Below are positions 17,232-25,257 of a DNA stretch of 64,000 nucleotides, one piece after another. The DNA is from Streptomyces griseoluteus. GTDB lineage: Bacteria; Actinomycetota; Actinomycetes; Streptomycetales; Streptomycetaceae. Position numbers and translations under genes: made by a program. The stretch's first letter is position 1; the number at the start of each line of letters is the position of its first letter. The DNA lies in assembly GCA_000717735.1 (NCBI GenBank), contig JOBE01000035.1, forward strand, positions 94,442-158,441, written 5' to 3'. The notes under the pieces were generated by a model. It was not told where the DNA came from and made no database searches. It saw only the letters and a program-made list of their open reading frames with translations.

Positions 17232-18019
17232 GCGGCTGTCTCCTTCTCGTCGAATGTCGGCACGCTCGCCAGCAGACCGCGTGTGTAGGGGTGTTGCGGC
17301 GCGCGATATACGTCGCGCACCGGTCCCTGCTCCACCAGTTCTCCGTGGCGCAGGACGGCGACCTCGTCGCTGACGTGGCGGACGACGGCCAGGTCGTGGG
17401 AGATGAAGACCATCGTCAGGGACAGTGAACGCCGCAGCTCTTCGAGGAGGTTGAGCACCTCGGCCTGCACGGAGGCGTCCAGTGCCGAGGTGATCTCATC
17501 GGCGATCACTACCTCGGGTTCCACGGCGAGGGCTCGGGCCACGGCGATGCGCTGGCGCTGGCCGCCGGAGAACTCGTGCGGGTACTTGACCGCCGCCGAG
17601 CCGTCCAGCGCGACGGTCTCCAGCCACCGTTCGACGGTCACCGCGTGCTTCCTGGCGTCGGCCCGTACGGGGTCGACGGCCTCGGCGATGGCCTCACCGA
17701 TGGTCATGCGTGGGTTGAGCGAGGCGTACGGGTCCTGGGAGACGAGCTGTACCCGGCGGCGGACCGCGACGAGCTCCCTGCCCTTGAGGCCGGTGAGGTC
17801 TTCTCCGTCGAGGGTGATGCGGCCTGCGCGGACGGGGTGGATGCCGACGATCGCCTTGGCGATCGTCGACTTGCCCGATCCGGACTCGCCGACCAGGCCG
17901 AGCGTCTGCCCGGCCCGGACGCCGGTGGACACGCCGTGCAGTACTTCGCGGGCGCGCCTGCCGTGCCCGAAGGTGACGGTCAGATCCTCGACGGCCAGCT
18001 TGTGGGGGGACGCGTTCAT
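17228..18019 (-). CDS. Oligopeptide/dipeptide ABC transporter ATPase (DppF type)
   Basis: 263 residues. Walker A GESGSGKST, Q-loop QLVSQDPYASLNPR, signature FSGGQRQRIAVARAL, Walker B VVIADEITSALDAS and the H-loop FISHDLAVV are all intact. The C-terminal QHPYTRGLLASVP is the mark of the oligopeptide ATPase group. It overlaps the fused permease-ATPase gene upstream by four bases and the amidohydrolase downstream by four, giving a tightly coupled unit. As the second ATPase it would pair with the ATPase half of the fusion protein. Confidence 0.94.
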   Translation of the reverse strand: MNASPHKLAVEDLTVTFGHGRRAREVLHGVSTGVRAGQTLGLVGESGSGKSTIAKAIVGIHPVRAGRITLDGEDLTGLKGRELVAVRRRVQLVSQDPYASLNPRMTIGEAIAEAVDPVRADARKHAVTVERWLETVALDGSAAVKYPHEFSGGQRQRIAVARALAVEPEVVIADEITSALDASVQAEVLNLLEELRRSLSLTMVFISHDLAVVRHVSDEVAVLRHGELVEQGPVRDVYRAPQHPYTRGLLASVPTFDEKETAA

Positions 18020-19854
18020 ACGGGCTGAACCTCCTGGTGTACGGCATGGCAGGCGACGGCGTCGGTGAGGTCCGGCCGTTCGGTCGCGCAGAGGCCGTCG
18101 AGTGCCACCGGGCAGCGGTCGGCGAACGCGCAGCCAGCCGGTCGGTCGGCGGGCGCCGGCGGTCGGCCCGGGATCGTGGCGAGCAGTACGCGCTCCTCGG
18201 TGTCCGTGTCCTGAAGGCGCGGGCTCGCCGCCAGCAGCGCCTTGGTGTAGGGGTGTCGGGCACGTCCGGCCCGCAGGTCGGCCGCGGACAGCTCCTCGAC
18301 GACACGGCCGGCGTACATCACCACGACGCGGTGGCAGACCGTGCCGATCACACCGATGTCGTGGGAGATGAGAAGGATGCTCGTGCCGTGCGTGTGGTTG
18401 ATGTCCTTCAGGAGGTCGAGGACGTCGGCCTGGACGGTCACGTCGAGGGCGGTGGTCGGTTCGTCGGCGACGATCAGCCGTGGACCGGGCAGGAGGGCGG
18501 CGGCGATCATCGCGCGCTGCCGCATGCCGCCGGACAGCTCGTGCGGGTACTGCTTCACGACCCGGGCCGGGTTCTCGATCCGCACCTGCTCAAGGGCGTC
18601 GACGGCGCGCTTGTACGCCTCCGCCCTGCCTGCACGCTGGTGCACGCGGAGTGTCTCGGTCAGCTGACCGCCCATCTTCAGGGCCGGGTTGAAGGAGGCC
18701 GACGGGTCCTGGTAGACGATGCCGATCTCGGTGGCCAGGCGCCTGGGGTCGGCTTCGGGGCCTGCCAGGTCGAGGTCGTCCAGGGTCAGTTCCGCCGCGT
18801 GCGCGGACAGCCCCTCCGGCAGGAGCCGGGCCACGCTCATCGCCGTCAACGACTTTCCGGAACCGGACTCTCCGACGAGGCCGACGATCTCGCCGGGCGC
18901 GACGTGGAAGGAGACGCCGTCGACGAGACGGGTGCCGTCGGGCAGGGCGACGACGAGGCCGTCCACCTTCAGCAGGGCGTCCGCGGGTGCCCTGAGTGAG
19001 CTGGGGTGCACCGGAGCGGGACGCCTCGTCCTGGCTTTCGTATCACCGCCGCGGGGGTCGAGTGCCGTGGCGAGGCCGTCGCCGACGAAGCCCGCGAGGA
19101 CGCCGGTGAGGGTGATGGCCGCCACCGGGCCGATCGCCTCGGCCGGATTGGTGTAGAGGGATTCCAGGCCGGAGTTGAGCAGCGACCCCCAGTCGTAGTC
19201 CGGCGACTGCACGCCGACCCCCAGGAAGGAGAGGCCGGACAGCGCGACGAGCACGTTCGCGAAGGCCACCGAGAGCAGCACGAGCAGCGGCCCGGAGATG
19301 TTGGGCAGCAGGTGGCGCGCGAGCAGGCGGTGTGGCGGCACGCCCATCAGGCGGGCCTGCGTCACGAAGTCGCGCTGGGCGACCGAGGCCGCCATGTTGG
19401 CGGTCAGACGGGCGAACGCGGGTGCGCCGCCCAGGCCGATCGCGAGGATCGAGGCGGCGGGCCCCGTACCGAGGACCGTGGCGATGACCATCGCCAGCAG
19501 GAGCGCCGGGTAGCAGATCATCACGTCGATCAGGCGCAGCCCCAGCTCGCGTACGCGACGGCCCGAGACCCACACGACGGTGCCGAGCAGGATGCCCGCC
19601 ACCGAGGCGATCGCGGTCGCGGCGAGGGACATCTCCAGGGTGAGGCGGGTGGCGACCAGGGTGCGGGCCAGTACGTCGCGGCCGAGGGCGTCGGTGCCGA
19701 GCCAGTGCTCGGCACTCGCCGACGCACGAGCGGCTCCGCTCAGCGCGGTCGCCTCCTCCTCCCAGAGGAAGGGGGCGGCGATGCCGAGGAGGGCGATCAG
19801 TCCGAGGCCGCTGAGGGCCACCACCAGAGGCGTGTTCCACCGTATGCGTCGCAT
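18016..19854 (-). CDS. Fused peptide ABC permease-ATPase (DppC-DppD)
   Basis: 612 residues combining two usual subunits. Residues 1-270 are an inner-membrane permease with about six spans and the EAA-like loop (MGVPPHRLLARHLLPNISGPLL). A linker rich in Arg/Pro (about 270-290) joins the ATPase (about 290-612), which has Walker A GESGSGKSL, signature LSGGMRQRAMIAAAL, Walker B LIVADEPTTALD and a C-terminal cysteine-rich CAFADRCP motif of the oligopeptide group. Such fusions occur in some actinobacteria but separate genes are the rule. It overlaps the second permease gene by one base. Confidence 0.93.
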   Translation of the reverse strand: MRRIRWNTPLVVALSGLGLIALLGIAAPFLWEEEATALSGAARASASAEHWLGTDALGRDVLARTLVATRLTLEMSLAATAIASVAGILLGTVVWVSGRRVRELGLRLIDVMICYPALLLAMVIATVLGTGPAASILAIGLGGAPAFARLTANMAASVAQRDFVTQARLMGVPPHRLLARHLLPNISGPLLVLLSVAFANVLVALSGLSFLGVGVQSPDYDWGSLLNSGLESLYTNPAEAIGPVAAITLTGVLAGFVGDGLATALDPRGGDTKARTRRPAPVHPSSLRAPADALLKVDGLVVALPDGTRLVDGVSFHVAPGEIVGLVGESGSGKSLTAMSVARLLPEGLSAHAAELTLDDLDLAGPEADPRRLATEIGIVYQDPSASFNPALKMGGQLTETLRVHQRAGRAEAYKRAVDALEQVRIENPARVVKQYPHELSGGMRQRAMIAAALLPGPRLIVADEPTTALDVTVQADVLDLLKDINHTHGTSILLISHDIGVIGTVCHRVVVMYAGRVVEELSAADLRAGRARHPYTKALLAASPRLQDTDTEERVLLATIPGRPPAPADRPAGCAFADRCPVALDGLCATERPDLTDAVACHAVHQEVQPV

Positions 19855-20849
19855 CAGCGGCCTCCCTTTCCGGCCAGGGTGCGCGGGTCGAGAAGCGCGA
19901 GGACGACGTCGACGAGCAGGTTGAGCAGGGCGGCGAGCAGGCCGAGGACCAGGACGCAGCCCTGGATCACGGGGTAGTCGCGGACGAGGAGCGCCTCGAC
20001 GACCCGCTGGCCGATGCCGGGCCAGGCGAAGACCGTCTCCACGACGACCGTGCCGCCGAGCAGGCCCGCGAGGATCAGCCCGCCGAGGGTGAGCGTGGCG
20101 GTCAGCAGATTGGGCAGGGCATGGCGGGCGTACAGGCGCAGCGGGGGCAGGCGGCGTCCGCGCGCCGTGCGCATGTAGTCCTGGGCGAGGACGTGCGCGG
20201 CCTCGCTGCGCACGATGCGGGCCATGACGCAGGTCCCGGGCAGGACCAGCGCGGCGATGGGAAGCACCATCGACGTCACCGTCTCGGCGCCCGCCGCCGG
20301 GAGCCAGCCCAGTCTGATCGCGAAGCCGAGGACGAGGAGCGTGCCGATGATGTACTCGGGTGTGGCGCCGACCAGGCCGGTCACGAAGGTGAACGCCCCG
20401 TCGGTACGTCGGCTTCCGCGTGCGGCGACGGCGAGTCCGATCGGCACAGCGAGCAGCAGCACCGCCAGGACGGAGAGGAACGCGATCTCGGCGGTGAACG
20501 GCAGGCGGTTGCCGATGATCTCGGCGACGGGCTCCTTCGTCTGGAAGGCCGTGCCCAGGTCACCGCGCAGCAGTCCGCTCGCGTACGTGCCGAACTGCGT
20601 CAACAGGGGCCGGTCCAGGCCCAGCTCGTGGCGGGCCAGCTCCACGTCGGCGGGCGTCGCGTCGGCGCCCGCGACCACGCGCGCCGGGTCGCCGGGGATG
20701 AGCTGCACCATCAGGAACGTGCCGACGACGAGCGTGACCGCGACGGCTACGAGCCCGACAAGCCGCCGGACGACAAAGGTGCCCCAGGGGCCGAGCACCG
20801 TCGCGCGCCCGGCCCCCGCTGCCGGCTTGCCGGTCAGTGTCGCCGCCAT
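19854..20849 (-). CDS. Peptide ABC transporter permease (DppB type)
   Basis: 331 residues from ATG 20849, which overlaps the binding-protein stop (ATGA); a longer frame to 21005 would run into that gene. A basic cytosolic start is followed by spans, the periplasmic PGDPARVVAGADATPAD segment typical of DppB, and the coupling loop ARGRRLPPLRLYARHALPN. About six hydrophobic spans. It forms the membrane channel with the permease half of the fusion protein. Confidence 0.93.
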   Translation of the reverse strand: MAATLTGKPAAGAGRATVLGPWGTFVVRRLVGLVAVAVTLVVGTFLMVQLIPGDPARVVAGADATPADVELARHELGLDRPLLTQFGTYASGLLRGDLGTAFQTKEPVAEIIGNRLPFTAEIAFLSVLAVLLLAVPIGLAVAARGSRRTDGAFTFVTGLVGATPEYIIGTLLVLGFAIRLGWLPAAGAETVTSMVLPIAALVLPGTCVMARIVRSEAAHVLAQDYMRTARGRRLPPLRLYARHALPNLLTATLTLGGLILAGLLGGTVVVETVFAWPGIGQRVVEALLVRDYPVIQGCVLVLGLLAALLNLLVDVVLALLDPRTLAGKGGR

Positions 20850-22417
20850 CAGCGGGTGACCCTGAGCGTGGAGACGGTCAGGAGTCCGCCCGGCATCGCG
20901 AAGGAGATTCCCTTGCGGGCGACGTAGTGCACGTCGACCGTGGCGAGCGGGATCACGTCGTTCGCCTTGAGCAGCGCCTCCTGGGCCTTCTGCCAGGCGG
21001 CACACTTGGCACCCTGATCGGTGGTGGACGTGGCCGCGACGTAGTTATCGGCGTACGCCGTGTTCTTGATCGCGCCGTAGTTCTGGCCGCCCTTGGCCGG
21101 CTCGGGCCCCAGGAAGTAGCTGCCGCCGCGCGCGAGGGTCCCGCTGATCAGCGGGAAGACGGTGACGTCCCAGTCGCCCTGGTTCGCGGTGACGTCGGTG
21201 GCCCAGGTGGCGTTGTCGGCGTTGGTGAGCTTCACCTCGGCGCCGGCGGTGCGCAGTGCCTCGGCGACGTAGGAGTTGCCGGCGCCGCCTGCGACGCCGT
21301 TGGTTCCCTCCAGCTTGAGGGACACCCCTGTGAGGGTCTTCTTCGCCGAGGCCGGGTCGGTCGTGGTCAGCAGGGTGGTGTCGGTGGAGACGCAGGCGGC
21401 CTTCTCGTCCACGTACGAGGTCATCGTCTGCCCGGCGCCGCCGAAGACCTTGTTGAAAGCGGAGGCGCTGACGGCCTGCGCGACCGCCTTGCGGATCTCG
21501 GGGTCGGCGCCCGGGTGCCCGGGGCGCTGGTTGAAGGCGATGTAGTTGCGGATGAACGGCGTCGACCTGATCGCGTACCCGGTCTTGCCGGTGAACCGTG
21601 TGACGTCCGTGCCGGTGATGGGGGCCAGGTCGAGGGCGCCGGTCTGCAGCTGGTTGGCGAGGGTCGACTCGTTCTTCGCGATCTGGATCCGCAGTGTGTC
21701 GGCCGGCTTCCCGGCGGGCGTCGAGGCGTAGCGCGGGTACGCGTCGAAGCCCTTGCGCAGCCGCAGTTCGTACGAGGCTCCGCGCCGGGCCGTCGCCATC
21801 TCGTACGGGCCGGAGGCCGCACCCTTGACGGCGCCCTGGGCGAGCGCGGCGGCCCCCGCGTCGAGACCGGCCTTGCACACGATCCCGGCGCCGGTGCTGG
21901 ACAGGCCGCTCAGGACCTCACCCCACGGGGTGGCGGTGGTGATGGCGACGGTCCCGGCCGCGTCGTCGCCCGTGATCGTGGTCTTCTCGCCGGCGTTCGC
22001 GGCACCGAAGGTGAGCAGGGCTCCGGCCGAGGTCGCCCGGTAGCGCTGCAGGGAGGCGACTACCTGCGAGGCGGTCAGCGGTGAGCCGTCGGAGCAGGTC
22101 AGGCGCTTCTTCAAGGTCAGGGTCGTCTTCGTCGGCGTGGACGTCCAGGTCTCGGCCAGACCCGCGACGAAGGTGCCTCCGTCGTCCTGCCCGATCAGCG
22201 GCTGGTACAGCAGCGACGTCATCACGTAGTCCGTCGCGCTCGCGCCCTTCGCCGGGTCGAACGAGGTGACGTCGGAGGTGACGCCGACCTTGACGGTGCC
22301 CCCGCTCGTGTCGCCGCTCGACGAAGGCCCGTCGGCGGAGCCGGTGGTGCAGGCGGAGGCCAGGAGGGACGTGGCGGCGACCGTGATGGAGCAGGCGAGG
22401 AACCGCGAACGGTGCAT
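20849..22417 (-). CDS. Peptide-type ABC substrate-binding lipoprotein (SBP family 5)
   Basis: 522 residues from ATG 22417, with GGGGAG before it; the frame upstream to 22555 has no support. The N-terminus is a lipoprotein signal ending in SLLASAC, with Cys as the lipid anchor, then a Ser/Gly linker. The mature part shows the family 5 pattern: TSFDPAKGASATDYVMTSLL, tandem DLAPIT and IRNYIAFNQRPGHPG. It captures the ligand outside the membrane for the permease system encoded directly downstream. The divergent Lrp-like gene starts 119 bp away, so the intergenic region probably holds both promoters. Confidence 0.93.
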   Translation of the reverse strand: MHRSRFLACSITVAATSLLASACTTGSADGPSSSGDTSGGTVKVGVTSDVTSFDPAKGASATDYVMTSLLYQPLIGQDDGGTFVAGLAETWTSTPTKTTLTLKKRLTCSDGSPLTASQVVASLQRYRATSAGALLTFGAANAGEKTTITGDDAAGTVAITTATPWGEVLSGLSSTGAGIVCKAGLDAGAAALAQGAVKGAASGPYEMATARRGASYELRLRKGFDAYPRYASTPAGKPADTLRIQIAKNESTLANQLQTGALDLAPITGTDVTRFTGKTGYAIRSTPFIRNYIAFNQRPGHPGADPEIRKAVAQAVSASAFNKVFGGAGQTMTSYVDEKAACVSTDTTLLTTTDPASAKKTLTGVSLKLEGTNGVAGGAGNSYVAEALRTAGAEVKLTNADNATWATDVTANQGDWDVTVFPLISGTLARGGSYFLGPEPAKGGQNYGAIKNTAYADNYVAATSTTDQGAKCAAWQKAQEALLKANDVIPLATVDVHYVARKGISFAMPGGLLTVSTLRVTR

Positions 22418-22536
22418 GGAGGACTCCCCAGGGCTGAGGGTGGGAGGGCGGTGCTGCGCTGTGATGCGGGATACAAAACAGGCCACTTCCCTCCCCACCT
22501 CGAAATTGCAAGAATCCGCACGGGAAAGGTGATCGC

Positions 22537-23601
22537 ATGCACGAATCCACAACATCCGTCGGCTCGGTCAGGGGTGACACCCCGTCCCGGGGAACACTCG
22601 ATGAACTCGATCTCGCGCTCGTCAACGCCCTGCAGATGGCACCCCGCGCCCCCTGGGCGCAGCTGGCCCGCCCGCTCGGAGTGGACGCGGCGACGCTCTC
22701 ACGACGCTGGGCCCGGCTGCGCGATTCCGGCGAGGCGTGGATCACCTGCCACGCGGCTCCCTCCCAAGTGACGTACGGCGCCCTCGCCTTGATCGAGGTG
22801 TCGTGCGTGCCCCAGGCCCGGGAGGCCCTGGCCGGGCGGCTCGCCCGTCACCCGCAGGCGACGAGCGTGGAACTGGTGGCGGGATCGTGCGACCTGCTGC
22901 TGACGGTGGCCACGGCGACGAAGTCGTTGATGACCGCGTACGTCCTCGCCCTCGGCCGCGACGAGGCGGTGACCGCCACCCGCACCCACCTGGTGCAGCA
23001 CCTGCACCAGGACGGAAGCGAGTGGCGTCTGGACTCGCTCTCCCGCGACCAGCGGCGCGATCTGGCGGAGACCGAGGAAGGCGCCTCCCACACCGCGGCC
23101 GCGACCTTGAGCCCCGAGGACCGCGCCCTGCTGCTCGCCCTCGCTCAGGACGGGCGCCGCTCCATCGCCTCGATCGCCGGCGAGTTGGACCGCCCCGAGT
23201 CGACGGTACGACGGCTGCTGCACTCGCTCCTCCACGGCGGCAGAGCGGTGCTGCGCTGCGACACCGCCCACCTGCACGCGGGATGGCGCAGTTCGGCGAC
23301 GCTCTGGATGTCCGTGCCGCCCGCGCAGCTCACGACGGCCGGAGAGGAGTTGACCCGGCTGCGGAACACCCGCATGGCGGCGTCCGTGTCCTCCGAGGCC
23401 AACCTGCTGAGCGTCGCGTGGCTGCACGCCCTGGACGACCTCGCCCGCTACGAGGCCCAGGCCGCCGCACGGATCCCCTCGCTGCGGGTGCTGAACCGCA
23501 CGGTCACTCTGCACTGGGTCAAACGCATGGGCCGCCTGCTCGGAGACGACGGCCGCAGCACCGGCTGCGTCCCGATCGACCTGTGGCACCCGATCGCCTG
23601 A
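22537..23601 (+). CDS. Lrp/AsnC-family regulator with two HTH domains
   Basis: 354 residues, about twice the usual Lrp length. A first HTH (about 22-62, LDELDLALVNALQ through LSRRWARLRDSG) is followed by a ligand-binding RAM-like domain (75-160). A second HTH (about 188-228, EDRALLLALAQDGRRSIASIAGELDRPESTVRRLL) and a second RAM-like domain follow, i.e. a tandem duplication. Divergent to the peptide-importer operon across 119 bp, so it is the probable local regulator, sensing an amino acid or the imported amide. The start ATG 22537 has AAAGG just upstream. No operator dyad could be identified confidently. Confidence 0.88.
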   Translation: MHESTTSVGSVRGDTPSRGTLDELDLALVNALQMAPRAPWAQLARPLGVDAATLSRRWARLRDSGEAWITCHAAPSQVTYGALALIEVSCVPQAREALAGRLARHPQATSVELVAGSCDLLLTVATATKSLMTAYVLALGRDEAVTATRTHLVQHLHQDGSEWRLDSLSRDQRRDLAETEEGASHTAAATLSPEDRALLLALAQDGRRSIASIAGELDRPESTVRRLLHSLLHGGRAVLRCDTAHLHAGWRSSATLWMSVPPAQLTTAGEELTRLRNTRMAASVSSEANLLSVAWLHALDDLARYEAQAAARIPSLRVLNRTVTLHWVKRMGRLLGDDGRSTGCVPIDLWHPIA

Positions 23602-23755
23602 ATCCCCCTCTCAGCGGGCTGCGGTTTCCCGCACACAGCCACTGGTTCTGGCGGATCCGTGCAATCCCCAGGGCGGGTGGGACGGGTACCCGAGGCTGAG
23701 GCACCACCGCCGGACGGCCGACCGGCCTCAGCCCAAGACCGAGAGGGACACACCC

Positions 23756-25210
23756 ATGCCCATGCCCAGCAACCCGCCCGCCGGCGACGACCTCGTCCGC
23801 CTCAGCGCCACCGAGGCCCTCCGGCTCTTCGCCCGGCGCGAGGTCTCCCCCGTCGAGCTGATGCGGGCCGTCGCCGAACGCGCCGAGAAGGTCGAACCGC
23901 GGATCAACGCCTTCAGCGAGCGCCTCTTCGACGAGGCCCTGGAGCAGGCCCGGCACGCCGAGGACCGCTATCTCGGCAAGAACGGTCTCACCCCCCGCCC
24001 CCTGGAGGGCATCCCGGTCGCGGCCAAGGAGAAGCACGCCATCCTGGGCCGCACCCTGACCGAGGGCTCCCTCGCCAGGAAGGGCCAAGTCGCCACCGAG
24101 AACGCCCCCGTCGTCGACCGCATACTCGACGCGGGCGGCATCATCCACGCCCGTACCACCACCCCCGAGTTCTCCCTCTCCACCTACACCCACTCCCGCA
24201 TGTGGGGCGTCACCCGCAACCCGTGGAACCTCGACTTCACCCCCGGCGGCTCCTCCGGCGGCTCCGGCGCCGCCCTCGCCGCCGGCACGACCGTGCTCGC
24301 CTCCGCCTCCGACATCGGCGGCTCCACCCGCATCCCGGCCGCGTTCACCGGAACCGTCGGCTTCAAGGCCCCCTACGGCCGCAATCCCGGCCTCGGCGTG
24401 CTCACCGCCGACCACTACCGCGGCGACGGCCCGATGGCCCGCACGGTCGACGACGTCATCGCCTTCCAGAACGTCCTGGCCGGTCCCGACCCCCGCGACC
24501 ACACCTCGATCCGCCCCAAGCTGACCCTGCCCACCTCGTACGAGGACGTCACCGGCATGCGGATCGCCCTGTGCGTGCGGTTGGGCGAGTACGACGTCCA
24601 CCCGGAGGTCGAGGCCAACACCCGCGCCGCCGCCCAGGCACTCTCCGACGCCGGCGCGCACGTGGAGGAGATCACCCTCCCCTGGACCCACCTCGACCTG
24701 CTGACCGCCGTCGCCGGCCACTTCTCCACCATCTTCGGCGCCCTCGTCATCGAGGCCGCCGAAACCCATCGCGACCTGCTCAGCCCGTACGCGGTCGCCT
24801 TCGCCGACACCATGGCGTACGCCCGCACCCAGGTCAGCTACCTCGACTCCCTGCGCGCCGAACACCGGCTGCAACGCGGGCTCGCCACCGCCATGGACGG
24901 ATTCGACGCCCTGATCTGCCCCACCACCGCCATCCCCGGCTGGCACGCGGGCGACGACCTCGCGGGCGACAAGGTCGTGGTGCACGGCGAGGAGGTGGCC
25001 GACACCCTGTGGAGCGCCATGACCACCCCCTTCAACATCAACAACCGCTGCCCCGTCCTCAACGTCCCCTCCGGCATGTCGAGCTGGGGACTCCCCACCG
25101 GCCTCCAGATCGTCGGCCACCCCTACGACGACCCCTCCGTCTTCCGCGTCGGCAAGGCCCTGGAGGCCCACCGCCCCTGGTCGTACGAGCAGATCGAAGG
25201 TCAGCTGTAG
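23756..25210 (+). CDS. Amidase (amidase-signature family)
   Basis: 484 residues. The Ser-cisSer-Lys triad is visible: Lys in PVAAKEKHA, cis-Ser in GGSSGGSGAALAAG and the nucleophile Ser in SDIGGSTRIPA. It hydrolyses carboxamides to acids and ammonia. GAGAGGG lies before ATG 23756 (a second ATG two codons later is possible). A downstream acyl-CoA ligase begins right at its end, suggesting that the acid released is activated to a CoA thioester. With the neighbouring peptide importer and M20 hydrolase this forms a plausible amide catabolic locus. Confidence 0.92.
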   Translation: MPMPSNPPAGDDLVRLSATEALRLFARREVSPVELMRAVAERAEKVEPRINAFSERLFDEALEQARHAEDRYLGKNGLTPRPLEGIPVAAKEKHAILGRTLTEGSLARKGQVATENAPVVDRILDAGGIIHARTTTPEFSLSTYTHSRMWGVTRNPWNLDFTPGGSSGGSGAALAAGTTVLASASDIGGSTRIPAAFTGTVGFKAPYGRNPGLGVLTADHYRGDGPMARTVDDVIAFQNVLAGPDPRDHTSIRPKLTLPTSYEDVTGMRIALCVRLGEYDVHPEVEANTRAAAQALSDAGAHVEEITLPWTHLDLLTAVAGHFSTIFGALVIEAAETHRDLLSPYAVAFADTMAYARTQVSYLDSLRAEHRLQRGLATAMDGFDALICPTTAIPGWHAGDDLAGDKVVVHGEEVADTLWSAMTTPFNINNRCPVLNVPSGMSSWGLPTGLQIVGHPYDDPSVFRVGKALEAHRPWSYEQIEGQL

Positions 25211-25257
25211 TGACCACAACAGCGAACCAAGGTGCCCACTCCCGAAAGGCAGCTCCG

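Noticed and set aside
20850..21005. Longer start for the DppB permease
   Set aside because: It would overlap the binding-protein gene by 156 bases; ATG 20849 gives the usual length and an ATGA overlap.
23659..25257. Long open frame joined 5' to the acyl-CoA ligase
   Set aside because: It is the amidase gene read in another frame; the amidase motifs and a ribosome site define the real product.
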